From: Thermoguttaceae bacterium
GTDB taxonomy: Bacteria > Planctomycetota > Planctomycetia > Pirellulales > Thermoguttaceae
Direction of reading: 5' to 3'
Assembly: GCA_017441605.1 (NCBI GenBank)
Contig: JAFRXD010000049.1
Coordinates: 62,001 to 126,000 of the forward strand
Length of the DNA stretch: 64,000 bases
Shown: one piece after another, positions 43,887 through 52,759 of the stretch
How the letters are laid out: each line of letters starts with the position of its first letter
Numbering within the stretch: the first letter of the stretch is position 1
Made by a program: the position numbers and the translations under genes
The notes under the pieces: generated by a model
The model's database searches: none
Seen by the model: only the letters and a program-made list of their open reading frames with translations
What the model was told of the DNA's origin: nothing

Positions 43887-44501
43887 CTAGCGCTCGCGCG
43901 AACCAATATCCAAGTTGATCTCGCGCAACGTCGTCGCCACGGTCTCGGGAGACAAGTCGACGAAAGCGCGAGGAGGCCTCGGAAGCGCGTCGTAATTCCC
44001 TACGACGCGCTCGTACCACACGACGTCGAGCCAACGACCAAACTTGAATCCGGCGTTCGAAAAGACGGCGGCGGTTTTGAACCCGTTCCTTTGGTGAAAG
44101 ATACAACTCTCCTTATTTTCCGCCGTTACGATCGCGTAAAGAGCTTTGTACCCTTGCGACGCGAGTAGCGAAATCAAACCTCCGTACAAAGATTTACCGA
44201 TTCCTCGACCGCGAGCCGAGCGATCAACGTAAACCGACGTTTCCGCGAGCCACGCGTAAGCCGGACGCTCGAACGCCGGCCGGGCGTAAGCGAATCCCAA
44301 TATTCTATCGCGCTCGCAATAGACCAAATAGGGACAAGCGCTCGACGCAAGATCGACGCGACGTCGAAATTCTTCCACACTGGGCGACGCAAACTCAAAG
44401 GAGACGGTCGTTTGCTCCACGTAATAGGAGTAAATCTCCCGAAGCGCGGGAACGTCTTCGGGAGAAACGGGACGCACGCGAACAAGTTCTTCTCGATCCA
44501 T
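43887..44501 (-). CDS. GNAT N-acetyltransferase, phosphinothricin-acetyltransferase-like
   Basis: This 204-residue protein has the GNAT fold of the Pat/MddA subgroup. It opens with R-P-V-S-P-E-D-V-P-A-L-R-E-I-Y-S-Y-Y-V, continues with T-V-S-F-E-F, and has the acetyl-CoA pyrophosphate loop R-G-R-G-I-G-K (motif A Q/R-x-x-G-x-G/A). E-N-K-E-S-C-I-F-H-Q-R-N-G-F matches the region (ENx.S...H...GF) conserved in Pat-like enzymes. It transfers acetyl groups from acetyl-CoA to small amines such as methionine derivatives or phosphinothricin-type compounds; the true substrate is unknown. AGAGG precedes the ATG. It is convergent with the kinase gene and stands alone. Confidence 0.88.
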   Translation of the reverse strand: MDREELVRVRPVSPEDVPALREIYSYYVEQTTVSFEFASPSVEEFRRRVDLASSACPYLVYCERDRILGFAYARPAFERPAYAWLAETSVYVDRSARGRGIGKSLYGGLISLLASQGYKALYAIVTAENKESCIFHQRNGFKTAAVFSNAGFKFGRWLDVVWYERVVGNYDALPRPPRAFVDLSPETVATTLREINLDIGSRER

Positions 44502-44577
44502 AAACCTCTAGTTCAATCTTTCTTCGCGATTATGCGCGCGAGCGGTTCGAGGGACGCCGGAGCGCGACTAAATCCGA

Positions 44578-45939
44578 TTACTTAGAATTAATCGAGGCCG
44601 CGTCGGATTCCAAACCGCAAGTATTAACGGCGGTTATCGAATAATCCTTCGAATTATCGTAGTCCTTTATTGACCATTCGAATTTCGGAAGAGAAAAATC
44701 GGGCGTATCGCTGTACATAATTCCTTGAAACGCGGGAAGAGCGTTACAAACGGGGGCCGTTGGTAACTCCTCGACGCGTTCCCCGTCGCAATAGAGAACA
44801 AAAGTCTTCAGCCCGCTTTCCAAATCGGCGCGGCAGTTCCACGTCAGCGCCCCGTCCGAAGTAATTTTGGCGTCAAAGGGAGCGGGCGGAGGCGTCGAGT
44901 CGTTGAACGAACCGTCGCGAGCGTAGGTTCGCCAGACGTCGACAAACTCTTTATTGGGCATCCATATACCGTCTTTGACAAACGCTCTTCGTTCCTCGAG
45001 CGAGTACTCGCGGAAGTTCTCTTGAGGTTTCGTTTTTATCTTGTCGGCGGCAAGTTCAAGATCGTCGACGTTGGACTCCGCCAAAACAAAACCGTCGGGA
45101 GGAGGTAACAACTCGCTCTCGCCCGGCGTTTTGGGAAGACGGGCGGAAAGACAATCGTGGAGAAAACGAATCGCGGGGTAACGAGAATTACCCGTTTCGT
45201 GACTTGTGTTCGGATCAATGAGGAGCCCAATTTTGGCGCCCTTTGAACGCATCGTCTCGAAATAAGGCCAACAAGAATTCCAAACAATCGCGAATTCCAC
45301 CCCATTCTCATGGGCGCCAATATTCAACATCATCGGAACGTTTAAGACGTCCTCGTTCATCGGCAACTCGTCAAAAGTTGCGCCAACGGTATTGGGACAA
45401 CCGCTACGAAGCCAAGCTCCCGCTATGCGCTTGGGATAGAGTTGACACATACTTCCCACCCAATGGCCTCCGCCGGAATGTCCCCATAGAGCCCAAGGGA
45501 TCCTCGTAAGTTCTTTATGCCCCGTATAATCGGCGAAATATTCGAGCGCGTCGAGAAAGCTTTGAGCCGATCCGTTGCGAGGATCGCACCATAATTCGCA
45601 CGCCAAGTCGCCTTGTCGATACGAAACGGCGATCAGAGCGCAATCGTGTTCGCGAGCCAAGGCTTGCCAGTGAAGGTCGTAAACGGCGGTTCGTCCTCCG
45701 TCGCTCGACCCCGTTCCGCACCCATGTTGGTGAACAATGACGCCTCGCAACGTTTCAACGTCGGCGGGAATCCATATCTTCCATTCCGCGTCCATTTGAA
45801 GTCGTCCAAAGACGGGAGTATCCGGAGCGAAAAATGTCTTTTCAAAATACTCGCCCGAGTCTTCCGAACGAGCGATCGCGACAGCGGCGACCCACGCGAA
45901 CAACGCGAGCGCAAGGGTTTGAATGAAATTCCGTTTCAT
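44578..45939 (-). CDS. Secreted alpha/beta-hydrolase (esterase-like)
   Basis: This 453-residue protein has a Sec signal peptide (F-I-Q-T-L-A-L-A-L-F-A-W-V-A-A-V-A-I-A, cleaved near residue 25). The hydrolase domain shows the oxyanion strand G-V-I-V-H-Q-H-G-C-G and the nucleophile elbow G-H-S-G-G-G-H with the catalytic Ser near residue 168, followed by an acidic strand and H-E-T as a candidate His region. The C-terminal ~110 residues form a beta domain, possibly fibronectin-like. Its ATG overlaps the stop of the DUF4091 gene by four bases (ATGA), so the two are translationally coupled. Deacetylation or feruloyl-type ester cleavage of polysaccharides is a reasonable guess from the neighbours, not a demonstrated activity. 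Confidence 0.8.
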   Translation of the reverse strand: MKRNFIQTLALALFAWVAAVAIARSEDSGEYFEKTFFAPDTPVFGRLQMDAEWKIWIPADVETLRGVIVHQHGCGTGSSDGGRTAVYDLHWQALAREHDCALIAVSYRQGDLACELWCDPRNGSAQSFLDALEYFADYTGHKELTRIPWALWGHSGGGHWVGSMCQLYPKRIAGAWLRSGCPNTVGATFDELPMNEDVLNVPMMLNIGAHENGVEFAIVWNSCWPYFETMRSKGAKIGLLIDPNTSHETGNSRYPAIRFLHDCLSARLPKTPGESELLPPPDGFVLAESNVDDLELAADKIKTKPQENFREYSLEERRAFVKDGIWMPNKEFVDVWRTYARDGSFNDSTPPPAPFDAKITSDGALTWNCRADLESGLKTFVLYCDGERVEELPTAPVCNALPAFQGIMYSDTPDFSLPKFEWSIKDYDNSKDYSITAVNTCGLESDAASINSK

Positions 45940-48788
45940 TGAGATAATTCCTTGTTGTCGAGATTATTTAAAAATTCTCCCAATTCGCGTCGAAGCGAGA
46001 TTAGATCGTCGGGAGAGACAGGGGCGTAAACGCTCGTTCCGGCGTCTTCCGAGGAAACGATTTCATTTTTGGTCTCGTCTAATCGCAGACGTTTGCGAAG
46101 GTTCGCGGAAAGAGCTTCGCGAGCGAGCTTTCCATACTTCGAGGCCAAGTTTAGATACTCGGCGTCTTGCTGCCCTCGCCGATAAGCCTTCAGGCGAATC
46201 GATGGAACTACGCAATTTCCACTCTCTTCAATCGCCGGGTAAAACAACGCCAACTCGTCCCCAACGCGCCAGGAATTGTCGTTTCCTATTGTTTGCCAAG
46301 GAACGATTCCATCGGCGCCCAGCGACCACGCGTCCAACGTCCACAAAACCGGTTGATAACAATTCCCCTCGGGCGAGACAGTCGTTCCATAGGTATAAAG
46401 GAAACGACCATAACTAGAACACCGATCAAGAACGGTTCGTCGATAATCTCTAAACGCGCCTCCCCCGACAACGTAGACGTCGAGAGAAGAGTCAAGAGAA
46501 TTGCGCTCCCACTGAGGGCGAGAAATATCGGCGCGGAACTGAATCGCATTATCAAGGGAGATCTCGGCGAGCGATTTTTTCAGTTGTTCTCCGTAAAATT
46601 CAAGGGCCGCGAAATCGCGATAACTAGCGGGTTCGTCCAATAACCAAGGCGAACTGGCTCGCGACCATCCGTCTCGCTTATAGTCCATCTTATTGTTCAG
46701 GAAAAAGAGAAATTTTGTTCTATCCCATTTCTCTCGAGATATCTTCCGCGCAAAATCCTTGATTCCATCTCGAAGAACCGCGCAATAGTCGCCGGAAAAA
46801 GCGGATTCCTCGGGCCAAAGGTCGGGATAGGGAAAACTCTCAAAAATATTGGCGGGGAAGTTTTCAAATAACGGCAAATAAAACGCTTCAATAGGAACCG
46901 AACCTCTTGGTAGGTCGGCGAAAGCGCTTCCGTCAAAATACCGTCCAAATCTCTTCTCCCAAGCGCTCCAATCAAAAGAACGAGAAAACATATTCCAAGT
47001 CGGAGCCAAACCGTCCGCAACCGTTCCGCGATGAGAATACGGAACGCGATTGATATAAGTCCTATGAAGCTGGGCGAGCCGATAATAATCGAGCTCGTTC
47101 TCCGGCAACGAATAACAATTCATTTCGGGGAGAAAGCTAAGCTCGTTGGGCAAGGAAAAGTTCCAGACCTTCAAATCGATTGAAAGATCCAAGCGCCGTC
47201 CATTGTCGTCAAAGATCTTTAAAACTCCGTTCAACGAGCCGAACGCGACGTCCTTCGGCACAAACAGCTCGCAATAGGCGGAATCGACTCCCGCCAAAAA
47301 AGAAGCGCCTTGCCGACAATCGAATTCGATCATAGGATCGATCATTTTACCTTTTGGCGTATCGACGCGAGAAAACCGATGAAACGTCGCTTTTGGTTTG
47401 CTCGCCGAGTCTAGATTATCGCCCCAATCTAATTCAAAACGAAAATGGGAGTTCGTCTCGCTTGAAAAGACAATTTGGAAACCTATAAATTCGTTCCTTG
47501 CGGAAGATAGTTCGACGCGCCGTTGCGACGAGTCCCATAAATTATTTCTCAACAAATAGGAATCGGAAATCTTTGGAACGGCGTCTCCGTTCTCGGTAAA
47601 CTTCACGAACTCGTCAACGACTGAAACGTCAACGTTCCCCAATTTGGCGTTTAGTCGTTCCTCTCTATTTGGAATCGGTAAATTATTTGCTCCGCGCGAA
47701 CGAAGGAACATTTCAACATCTTGCCCGCGTCCTTTCGATGGAGAGAAAGATAAAGTCGCCGCGCGACTTTCTATGCCAAGGCGGTTTACGGCCGTTATTT
47801 CGCAAAGTCGCTCTTTGGAACCGAGGCCGGTCAACAAGGCTTCAAAATGATCGGACTCCACTTTTTCAAAAGGGGTCTCGCACAATTTGGGAGAAGGAAT
47901 CAGCATTTGAGGAACTCGACGTCCGTCAATTTTGACCAAAAAACCGACAATCTCGTCCTCGATAAGCTTTGAACAATCCCAACGCAAACGAACCGCGCCT
48001 TCGGGTAAACCGTCAATTTGACGCGACAGATTTATAGGCGCGTTAGGTTCAACGGTTCCGCTAGTCTCTTCAAACTCCACGTCCAAATACGGCGAACAAG
48101 AAGAATTCTGCTCCCTACTGTAAAGAAAACGGTTCGGGAACAGACGAATATTAACCGTCTCTCCGTCGCGTTCGAGTTCCGTGCCCGTATCGTCAAATAT
48201 AACAAAACCGTGTGAAAGTCCGACGGCGCGGGCAACGACTAGATCGGGATCCAAGTCAATAGATTGCCACCCGTCCTCCGGTTCTCCGGCGTCGACGCCA
48301 TTCCAAATCGAACCGCCGAGCCCAAAAATAACGGACGTTATATCGTTATATTCGTCCGGCAAGGGTTCGCCATTGTAATTTGAAGAAAACCAAGGTTCGC
48401 TCGAATTTTTGCGCCAGCGAAACGACGACGCGCCGCTTTCTTTCGCGTAATTAGTCCCCGTTCCCTCCGTCCAATCGGAAGTAATCGAACTAACGCCAAC
48501 GCGATGAAGTCGTTCGTCGCTCGAAAGCTTTAAATGAAGGGTGGCCTTCTTGATCTTTTTTCCTTTCAGAGACTCGAGGTCAAAATCGAGAAGAGAAAAC
48601 TCCTGGTAACCTTTAAGTTTCAGTCTAGGAGCGGCGCCGTTGTTGCCTTCTTCCTCGCCGGAAGCGGAAGATATCCAGAGATCTCTTGAAACTGGTAAAC
48701 GAACAGTTTCAGCAACAGCCGAACCGCCAAAACAACTTCCCCCGAACAAAACCGCCAAAAGAAATAAAATGCGTCTCACAAAGTCCAT
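45936..48788 (-). CDS. Large secreted protein with DNRLRE/CBM96-like and DUF4091 domains
   Basis: This 950-residue protein has a signal peptide (I-L-F-L-L-A-V-L-F-G-G-S-C-F-G-G-S-A-V-A). Residues ~25-240 form a beta-sandwich with the DNRLRE pattern (F-S-L-L-D-F-D-L..I-K-K-A-T-L-H-L and T-S-D-W-T-E-G-T-G), as in CBM96-type modules. A fibronectin-like part follows near 250-350. The C-terminal half has a TIM-barrel-like layout ending in DUF4091: W-Q-T-I-G-N-D-N-S-W and P-S-I-R-L-K-A-Y-R-R-G-Q-Q-D-A-E-Y-L. DUF4091 proteins are glycoside-hydrolase-like and usually sit in polysaccharide loci. The gene is coupled to the esterase-like gene by ATGA and diverges from the GH43-like gene. No strong Shine-Dalgarno is seen. 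Confidence 0.82.
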   Translation of the reverse strand: MDFVRRILFLLAVLFGGSCFGGSAVAETVRLPVSRDLWISSASGEEEGNNGAAPRLKLKGYQEFSLLDFDLESLKGKKIKKATLHLKLSSDERLHRVGVSSITSDWTEGTGTNYAKESGASSFRWRKNSSEPWFSSNYNGEPLPDEYNDITSVIFGLGGSIWNGVDAGEPEDGWQSIDLDPDLVVARAVGLSHGFVIFDDTGTELERDGETVNIRLFPNRFLYSREQNSSCSPYLDVEFEETSGTVEPNAPINLSRQIDGLPEGAVRLRWDCSKLIEDEIVGFLVKIDGRRVPQMLIPSPKLCETPFEKVESDHFEALLTGLGSKERLCEITAVNRLGIESRAATLSFSPSKGRGQDVEMFLRSRGANNLPIPNREERLNAKLGNVDVSVVDEFVKFTENGDAVPKISDSYLLRNNLWDSSQRRVELSSARNEFIGFQIVFSSETNSHFRFELDWGDNLDSASKPKATFHRFSRVDTPKGKMIDPMIEFDCRQGASFLAGVDSAYCELFVPKDVAFGSLNGVLKIFDDNGRRLDLSIDLKVWNFSLPNELSFLPEMNCYSLPENELDYYRLAQLHRTYINRVPYSHRGTVADGLAPTWNMFSRSFDWSAWEKRFGRYFDGSAFADLPRGSVPIEAFYLPLFENFPANIFESFPYPDLWPEESAFSGDYCAVLRDGIKDFARKISREKWDRTKFLFFLNNKMDYKRDGWSRASSPWLLDEPASYRDFAALEFYGEQLKKSLAEISLDNAIQFRADISRPQWERNSLDSSLDVYVVGGGAFRDYRRTVLDRCSSYGRFLYTYGTTVSPEGNCYQPVLWTLDAWSLGADGIVPWQTIGNDNSWRVGDELALFYPAIEESGNCVVPSIRLKAYRRGQQDAEYLNLASKYGKLAREALSANLRKRLRLDETKNEIVSSEDAGTSVYAPVSPDDLISLRRELGEFLNNLDNKELSQ

Positions 48789-48939
48789 CCTTAAGTAAGG
48801 AACGAATCAACCCGAACCAACAAAGGGATTATACATGGAACAATTCTCGAAATCAATCTTTGAGAAGTCGAGAAAAATGGAAAGAGAAACTATCTTCGAC
48901 AAGAGTGTCTCCAAGCTCGACGTCTTGCGACGCGTTCGA

Positions 48940-48945
48940 TATAAT
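48940..48945 (+). promoter_or_regulatory. TATAAT box upstream of the GH43-like gene
   Basis: A perfect TATAAT lies 96 nt before the ATG at 49041, in the 252-bp gap between divergent carbohydrate genes. The -35 region (CTCGAC at 18 bp) is poor, so control by an activator is possible. Confidence 0.35.
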
Positions 48946-49040
48946 GACGGTCGACGCGCCGAAAGATAATCGCGCGCAGCGTCGAATTGGTCTTCGCTCG
49001 GACCGATTAGACAATCAATCGCTTTTTAAACGAGGAACCC

Positions 49041-50027
49041 ATGTATCGCAACGCGTTTATATTATTTCTGTTATTATTGGCGACAACCTCAAAATCTACG
49101 ACAAACGCCGACGTTTTTGGATCGGAACCCGGAGCCAACGAGGGGTATTACGTTTTCTGTTACTTTACCGGAGGAGGCGATTCTGGCGTTCATTACGCCG
49201 TTAGTCGCGACGGTTATCAATGGAAAGCGTTAAACGAGGGCAAAGCGATTTTTGCGCCCCCTATCGGAAAGAAGGCCAAACTAACGCGCGATCCGAGTAT
49301 CGCGCGAGGCGAGGACGGTATTTTTCAAATGGTCTGGACCGTTTCTTGGGACGGTCGCTCATTTGGGCGCGCTTGGAGCGACGACTTGATTAATTGGAAA
49401 GACGCTAAAGCCGTTCCTTGTATGGAGAACGAACCAACTACACGAAACGTTTGGGCTCCGGAACTGTTCTACGACAAAACCGATCGTCTTTATTACGTCA
49501 TATGGTCGTCGACGATTCCCGGTCGCTTTTCTCCGGCCGATAAGGGAACGAGCGAATCGGCGTACGATCACCGCGTTTATTACACAACGACAAAAGATTT
49601 CGAATCGTTCGCGCCCACAAAGTTGTATTTTGATCCGGGACACAACGTTATCGACGCGTTTCTAATGAAGTCGAACGAGACTTACTATCTGTTTTATAAG
49701 GACGAAACGCTTTTTCCGGAAGAAAAGAAGACAATTCTGGTCGCGGAGTCGAGTTCTCCAACGGGACCTTTCGCAAAAGGTCAAACCATCTCCGCGCAAA
49801 ACTGGGTCGAGGGTCCCAGCGCCTTAACGTTGGGACAAGATATCGTCGTTTACTACGACTGTTACCGAGACGGGAAATATGGCGCGGTCAGATCGCGCAA
49901 CGGCGGGGATTGGGAGGACGTTTCAAATCTGATTTCCTTTCCCAAAGGAACGCGTCACGGAACCGCTTTCGAAGTCGATCGAACGCTCTACGAACGGCTT
50001 GTGGAAACCTATGGAATCGTCGATTAG
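49041..50027 (+). CDS. Secreted GH43-like glycoside hydrolase
   Basis: This 328-residue protein has a signal peptide (F-I-L-F-L-L-L-L-A-T-T-S). The rest looks like a five-bladed beta-propeller of the GH43/GH117 clan: F-T-G-G-G-D-S-G-V-H-Y-A-V-S-R-D-G as first blade, T-R-D-P-S-I with the blade-opening Asp, N-V-W-A-P-E-L-F-Y-D (the typical WAPEL/F segment), a V-I-D-A-F-L blade, then W-V-E-G-P-S-A, where the Glu of E-G-P is the catalytic acid in GH43. R-H-G-T-A-F near the end supplies the usual His. It probably releases arabinose- or xylose-type side groups extracellularly. GAGGA precedes the ATG. It diverges from the DUF4091-esterase pair. Confidence 0.85.
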   Translation: MYRNAFILFLLLLATTSKSTTNADVFGSEPGANEGYYVFCYFTGGGDSGVHYAVSRDGYQWKALNEGKAIFAPPIGKKAKLTRDPSIARGEDGIFQMVWTVSWDGRSFGRAWSDDLINWKDAKAVPCMENEPTTRNVWAPELFYDKTDRLYYVIWSSTIPGRFSPADKGTSESAYDHRVYYTTTKDFESFAPTKLYFDPGHNVIDAFLMKSNETYYLFYKDETLFPEEKKTILVAESSSPTGPFAKGQTISAQNWVEGPSALTLGQDIVVYYDCYRDGKYGAVRSRNGGDWEDVSNLISFPKGTRHGTAFEVDRTLYERLVETYGIVD

Positions 50028-50061
50028 ACTCTCGTCTCCTTCTCCTTCGTTTTGAGACAGT

Positions 50062-51318
50062 TCAGTTCAATCGATCGACAAAGATGACAACGTCGTAAAA
50101 CGCGGACTTGGAGGAAACGATATTTGACACGCTTTCAACAAGTCCGCCATTTTCGCTTTCCTTTTTTCCGCCGACGAACGGAACCATTCCTAAATCAATA
50201 ATCGCGGCCTTCGATCGGGGAACCGAAATCTTCCCCGAAATATCGCACGACGCGATTTCCGGTCGTTCGACAGTCAGTTGCGCTCGAGGCGACGACTCGG
50301 TGGAAACGCGCATGCTAAACGTTTTCATGCGTTCCACAACGGTCGCTTGATACCGAAAAGATAACTCAAAAACCTCGCCCCCGATCGATAAAAGCGGCGT
50401 CGTTTCGATACGGCGTCCTTCGTCAATCGAGGAAACGTCCGAAGCGTAACCAGCCGGAACGGACGAATCCGCGCGAAAATCTCTCGAAAAGGTCTTCTTC
50501 GGCGCGCTCGATCCCCAACCAAAAGTTCCTCCGTTTGGAACGACATTTTGAGAATCCGTAAGAACGACGCGATCCTGTCGTCGTTCCAAATCGGCGATAA
50601 TTTTGGGCAACTTTTCTCGGTCGACCGTCCACGCCTGAACGTCCGCGCCATTTCCTTCGATCGTCACGGAGGCGGGCGCGAGATCGCGAGCTTCTCGAAC
50701 TCGCCAATCGGGATTCTGAACGGCGTAAACTTTGACGGAAAACGAAACGTCTCGCTTCGTCGGATCGATAAAACGATCGACAATATTGGAAACGTATCGT
50801 TGAATCTTCGCGTTGTGATAAACGTACAAACGCTCGGACGTCGCGCTCAGAACCCCAAACGGTTCTTTGCGCCAAAAGTCCTTTCCAGAGTCGAAAAGAA
50901 TCCAGTTGACTATCGAATTTTGAGGTTCTTTCAGATTTGGAAATCGTCGCGAATAAGGCGAAATGTCGTAAACGATCCAAAACTGGCCGGCTCCGTCCGG
51001 CAATCGACTCAACTCGTAGGAATAGCGAGTGGTTTTAGGTCCGACGAAATCCTCGCGCGCGTTCGACAACTCTCGCGCGCCCGCGTCTCGCAGCGGGTTT
51101 TCGTTATTTGAATCGACGTTCGGCTCGCGCCAAATCGCCCCGCCTAAATCTTCGTCGTTTTGCTCGACAAACTCGGACGAATTACCGTCGCTCGAAGTCG
51201 CGTCTTGGCCGAAACAGGAAACTAAATCGAAGAAGCCAAATACGAGCCAAAACACCGCAATCCAACAGCCAACGGCACAAACGCTTCGAAACGCCGCGTG
51301 TTTCTGGAAATCCAACAT
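50062..51318 (-). CDS. Exported or membrane-anchored protein of unknown function
   Basis: The protein has 418 residues from the ATG at 51318, chosen because CGGAG lies 6 nt upstream; the frame is open 37 codons further without a site. A hydrophobic segment near residues 12-34 (V-C-A-V-G-C-W-I-A-V-F-W-L-V-F-G-F-F) is a signal or anchor. A Ser/Asn/Glu-rich linker follows, then a beta-rich body with Y-S-Y-E-L-S-R-L-P-D-G-A-G-Q-F-W-I-V-Y-D. The closing segment A-A-I-I-D-L-G-M-V-P-F-V-G-G recalls the late part of secretin-like domains, but the match is too weak for an assignment. It is convergent with the GH43-like gene. Function unknown. Confidence 0.65.
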   Translation of the reverse strand: MLDFQKHAAFRSVCAVGCWIAVFWLVFGFFDLVSCFGQDATSSDGNSSEFVEQNDEDLGGAIWREPNVDSNNENPLRDAGARELSNAREDFVGPKTTRYSYELSRLPDGAGQFWIVYDISPYSRRFPNLKEPQNSIVNWILFDSGKDFWRKEPFGVLSATSERLYVYHNAKIQRYVSNIVDRFIDPTKRDVSFSVKVYAVQNPDWRVREARDLAPASVTIEGNGADVQAWTVDREKLPKIIADLERRQDRVVLTDSQNVVPNGGTFGWGSSAPKKTFSRDFRADSSVPAGYASDVSSIDEGRRIETTPLLSIGGEVFELSFRYQATVVERMKTFSMRVSTESSPRAQLTVERPEIASCDISGKISVPRSKAAIIDLGMVPFVGGKKESENGGLVESVSNIVSSKSAFYDVVIFVDRLN

Positions 51319-51507
51319 TTTTCGCTCCGGTCGAAAGTTCGCTTTTTCGCGTCGTTTTTTGGACGCGCCAATCAATCCGTTTGTCAAAAAGGCGCGGCGC
51401 GTTTCATTCGCCCGCCCAGAAGTTTTCAAGTTGGCTTTCTTGTGGTAAAATATCGCTCGTTGTCGGCGCGATCAATAACGGCCGTTCCCGAGTCCAACTC
51501 AAAGAAA

Positions 51508-51879
51508 ATGCGCGCTTCCAAACCACAAACGTCCAAAGAACCGCAAACTAGGGTTCCAACCGCCTCTCCTAAAAAGCCGATTTCAATGCGCTCCAAAATA
51601 GGATGGATTGCAGTCGGTATGGTCGCGTTATTGGTCTACGGAACGTTGCGCTATAAAACGTCCGGCGACGCGGGTTTCTTCGAGCTCAACAGAACCTGCG
51701 TCATAATGATCCTTCTATGGCTAGCTTGGCCGGAACTCGAGGCGCTACCTCGCTGGTTGCTTTTCGTTGTCCCCATTTGCGCGTGCGCGTGCGCGTGGCG
51801 ACCCCAATACTTGCTCGTTGTCCTTCCTCTCGCTTTCGTCTATCTTTTGTTACGCCCTCCCGCGCGGAAGAAGAAGTAA
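51508..51879 (+). CDS. Small multi-pass membrane protein
   Basis: The protein has 123 residues from the ATG at 51508; the frame is open upstream but that part is Arg/Phe-rich and overlaps the divergent gene. After a basic, Ser/Pro-rich head come three to four TM helices: I-G-W-I-A-V-G-M-V-A-L-L-V-Y-G, T-C-V-I-M-I-L-L-W-L-A-W, L-L-F-V-V-P-I-C-A-C-A-C-A, and L-L-V-V-L-P-L-A-F-V-Y-L-L-L, ending R-K-K-K. A TAAAAT box at 51446-51451 may drive it. It has no recognisable family. The basic tail suggests a cytoplasmic C-terminus. Confidence 0.65.
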   Translation: MRASKPQTSKEPQTRVPTASPKKPISMRSKIGWIAVGMVALLVYGTLRYKTSGDAGFFELNRTCVIMILLWLAWPELEALPRWLLFVVPICACACAWRPQYLLVVLPLAFVYLLLRPPARKKK

Positions 51880-51911
51880 AGAGGCGCGTTTCAAGTCCTC
51901 TCGCGGAACCG

Positions 51912-52715
51912 CTATGCGTTTTCCACCACTTTGTCAACGATTTCCTTATCGAAATAGTTTATCGACATGCCCGCGTCGACAACGACCTTTTGTGAAACAA
52001 TTCCGCTAGACCGCGGGCTCAAAAGAAAGACGGCGGTCGCGGCCGCTTCTTCCGTCGAAACGGGACTCTTGCGGGGTATAACTCGTTCGGCAAAAAGATA
52101 AGAATCGAGGTACCCCGGGATTCCGGCGGAGGAAGAGGTCTTCAGCAACGAGGGCGCGACGGCGTTAAAACGGATCTGCGAAAACGAGGAAAACGACTTC
52201 GTCAAAAACGCCAACGAAGAATCGAGAGCCGCCTTAATAGGGGCCATATAACCGTAATTCTCGCTCGCCATGCGAGTTGTTGAAATCGACACCGTTACCA
52301 CGGACGCGTTCGGTTTCAACAGATCGGCGAAAGCGTCGGCGATCTTGACGAGCGAGAAACAAGAAATATCCAGCGCCTGTAAGAACGCTTTTTTAGGCGT
52401 TTTGTGAAAAGGCTTCATTCCCTCGGAATAATCGGCGAAGGCGATCGAATGCAGCAAACCGTCGAACGAATCGAACTTTGCGCCGACCGCGTCGCGAAGC
52501 GCGAGAATCTCCGCGTCGTTCTCGACGTCGCACGCAAAAAAATCGGAATTCGGGAATAGTTTCGCCGTTCGCTCGAGCGTCGCTTGATTCCGCGCGACAA
52601 ACGCGCACTCCGCGCCCTCGTCGATCAACATCTTGGCGACGGCGTAAGCGACGCTCTTTTTATTGGCGACCCCAAAAATTAAAAAACGCTTTCCCGACAG
52701 TTGCAAAAAATCCAT
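51912..52715 (-). CDS. fabI: Enoyl-[acyl-carrier-protein] reductase (NADH), FabI type
   Basis: This 267-residue protein carries out the last step of each fatty-acid elongation cycle, reducing enoyl-ACP with NAD(P)H in the cytoplasm. It is an SDR protein with the FabI-specific nucleotide loop (G-V-A-N-K-K-S-V-A-Y-A at 15-25, in place of the TGxxxGxG of other SDRs). L-L-H-S-I-A-F-A lies at 87-94, and the active-site pair Tyr154 and Lys161 (Y-x6-K spacing) follows in E-N-Y-G-Y-M-A-P-I-K-A. A usual FabI has MG before the Lys motif; here it is AP, a mild variation. GGAGG lies 9 nt before the ATG. It follows pyrG by 44 bp on the same strand. Confidence 0.92.
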   Translation of the reverse strand: MDFLQLSGKRFLIFGVANKKSVAYAVAKMLIDEGAECAFVARNQATLERTAKLFPNSDFFACDVENDAEILALRDAVGAKFDSFDGLLHSIAFADYSEGMKPFHKTPKKAFLQALDISCFSLVKIADAFADLLKPNASVVTVSISTTRMASENYGYMAPIKAALDSSLAFLTKSFSSFSQIRFNAVAPSLLKTSSSAGIPGYLDSYLFAERVIPRKSPVSTEEAAATAVFLLSPRSSGIVSQKVVVDAGMSINYFDKEIVDKVVENA

Positions 52716-52759
52716 CGAAACGTCCCTCCCGTTATCGACGTTCGTCTATTCCGGCCGCA

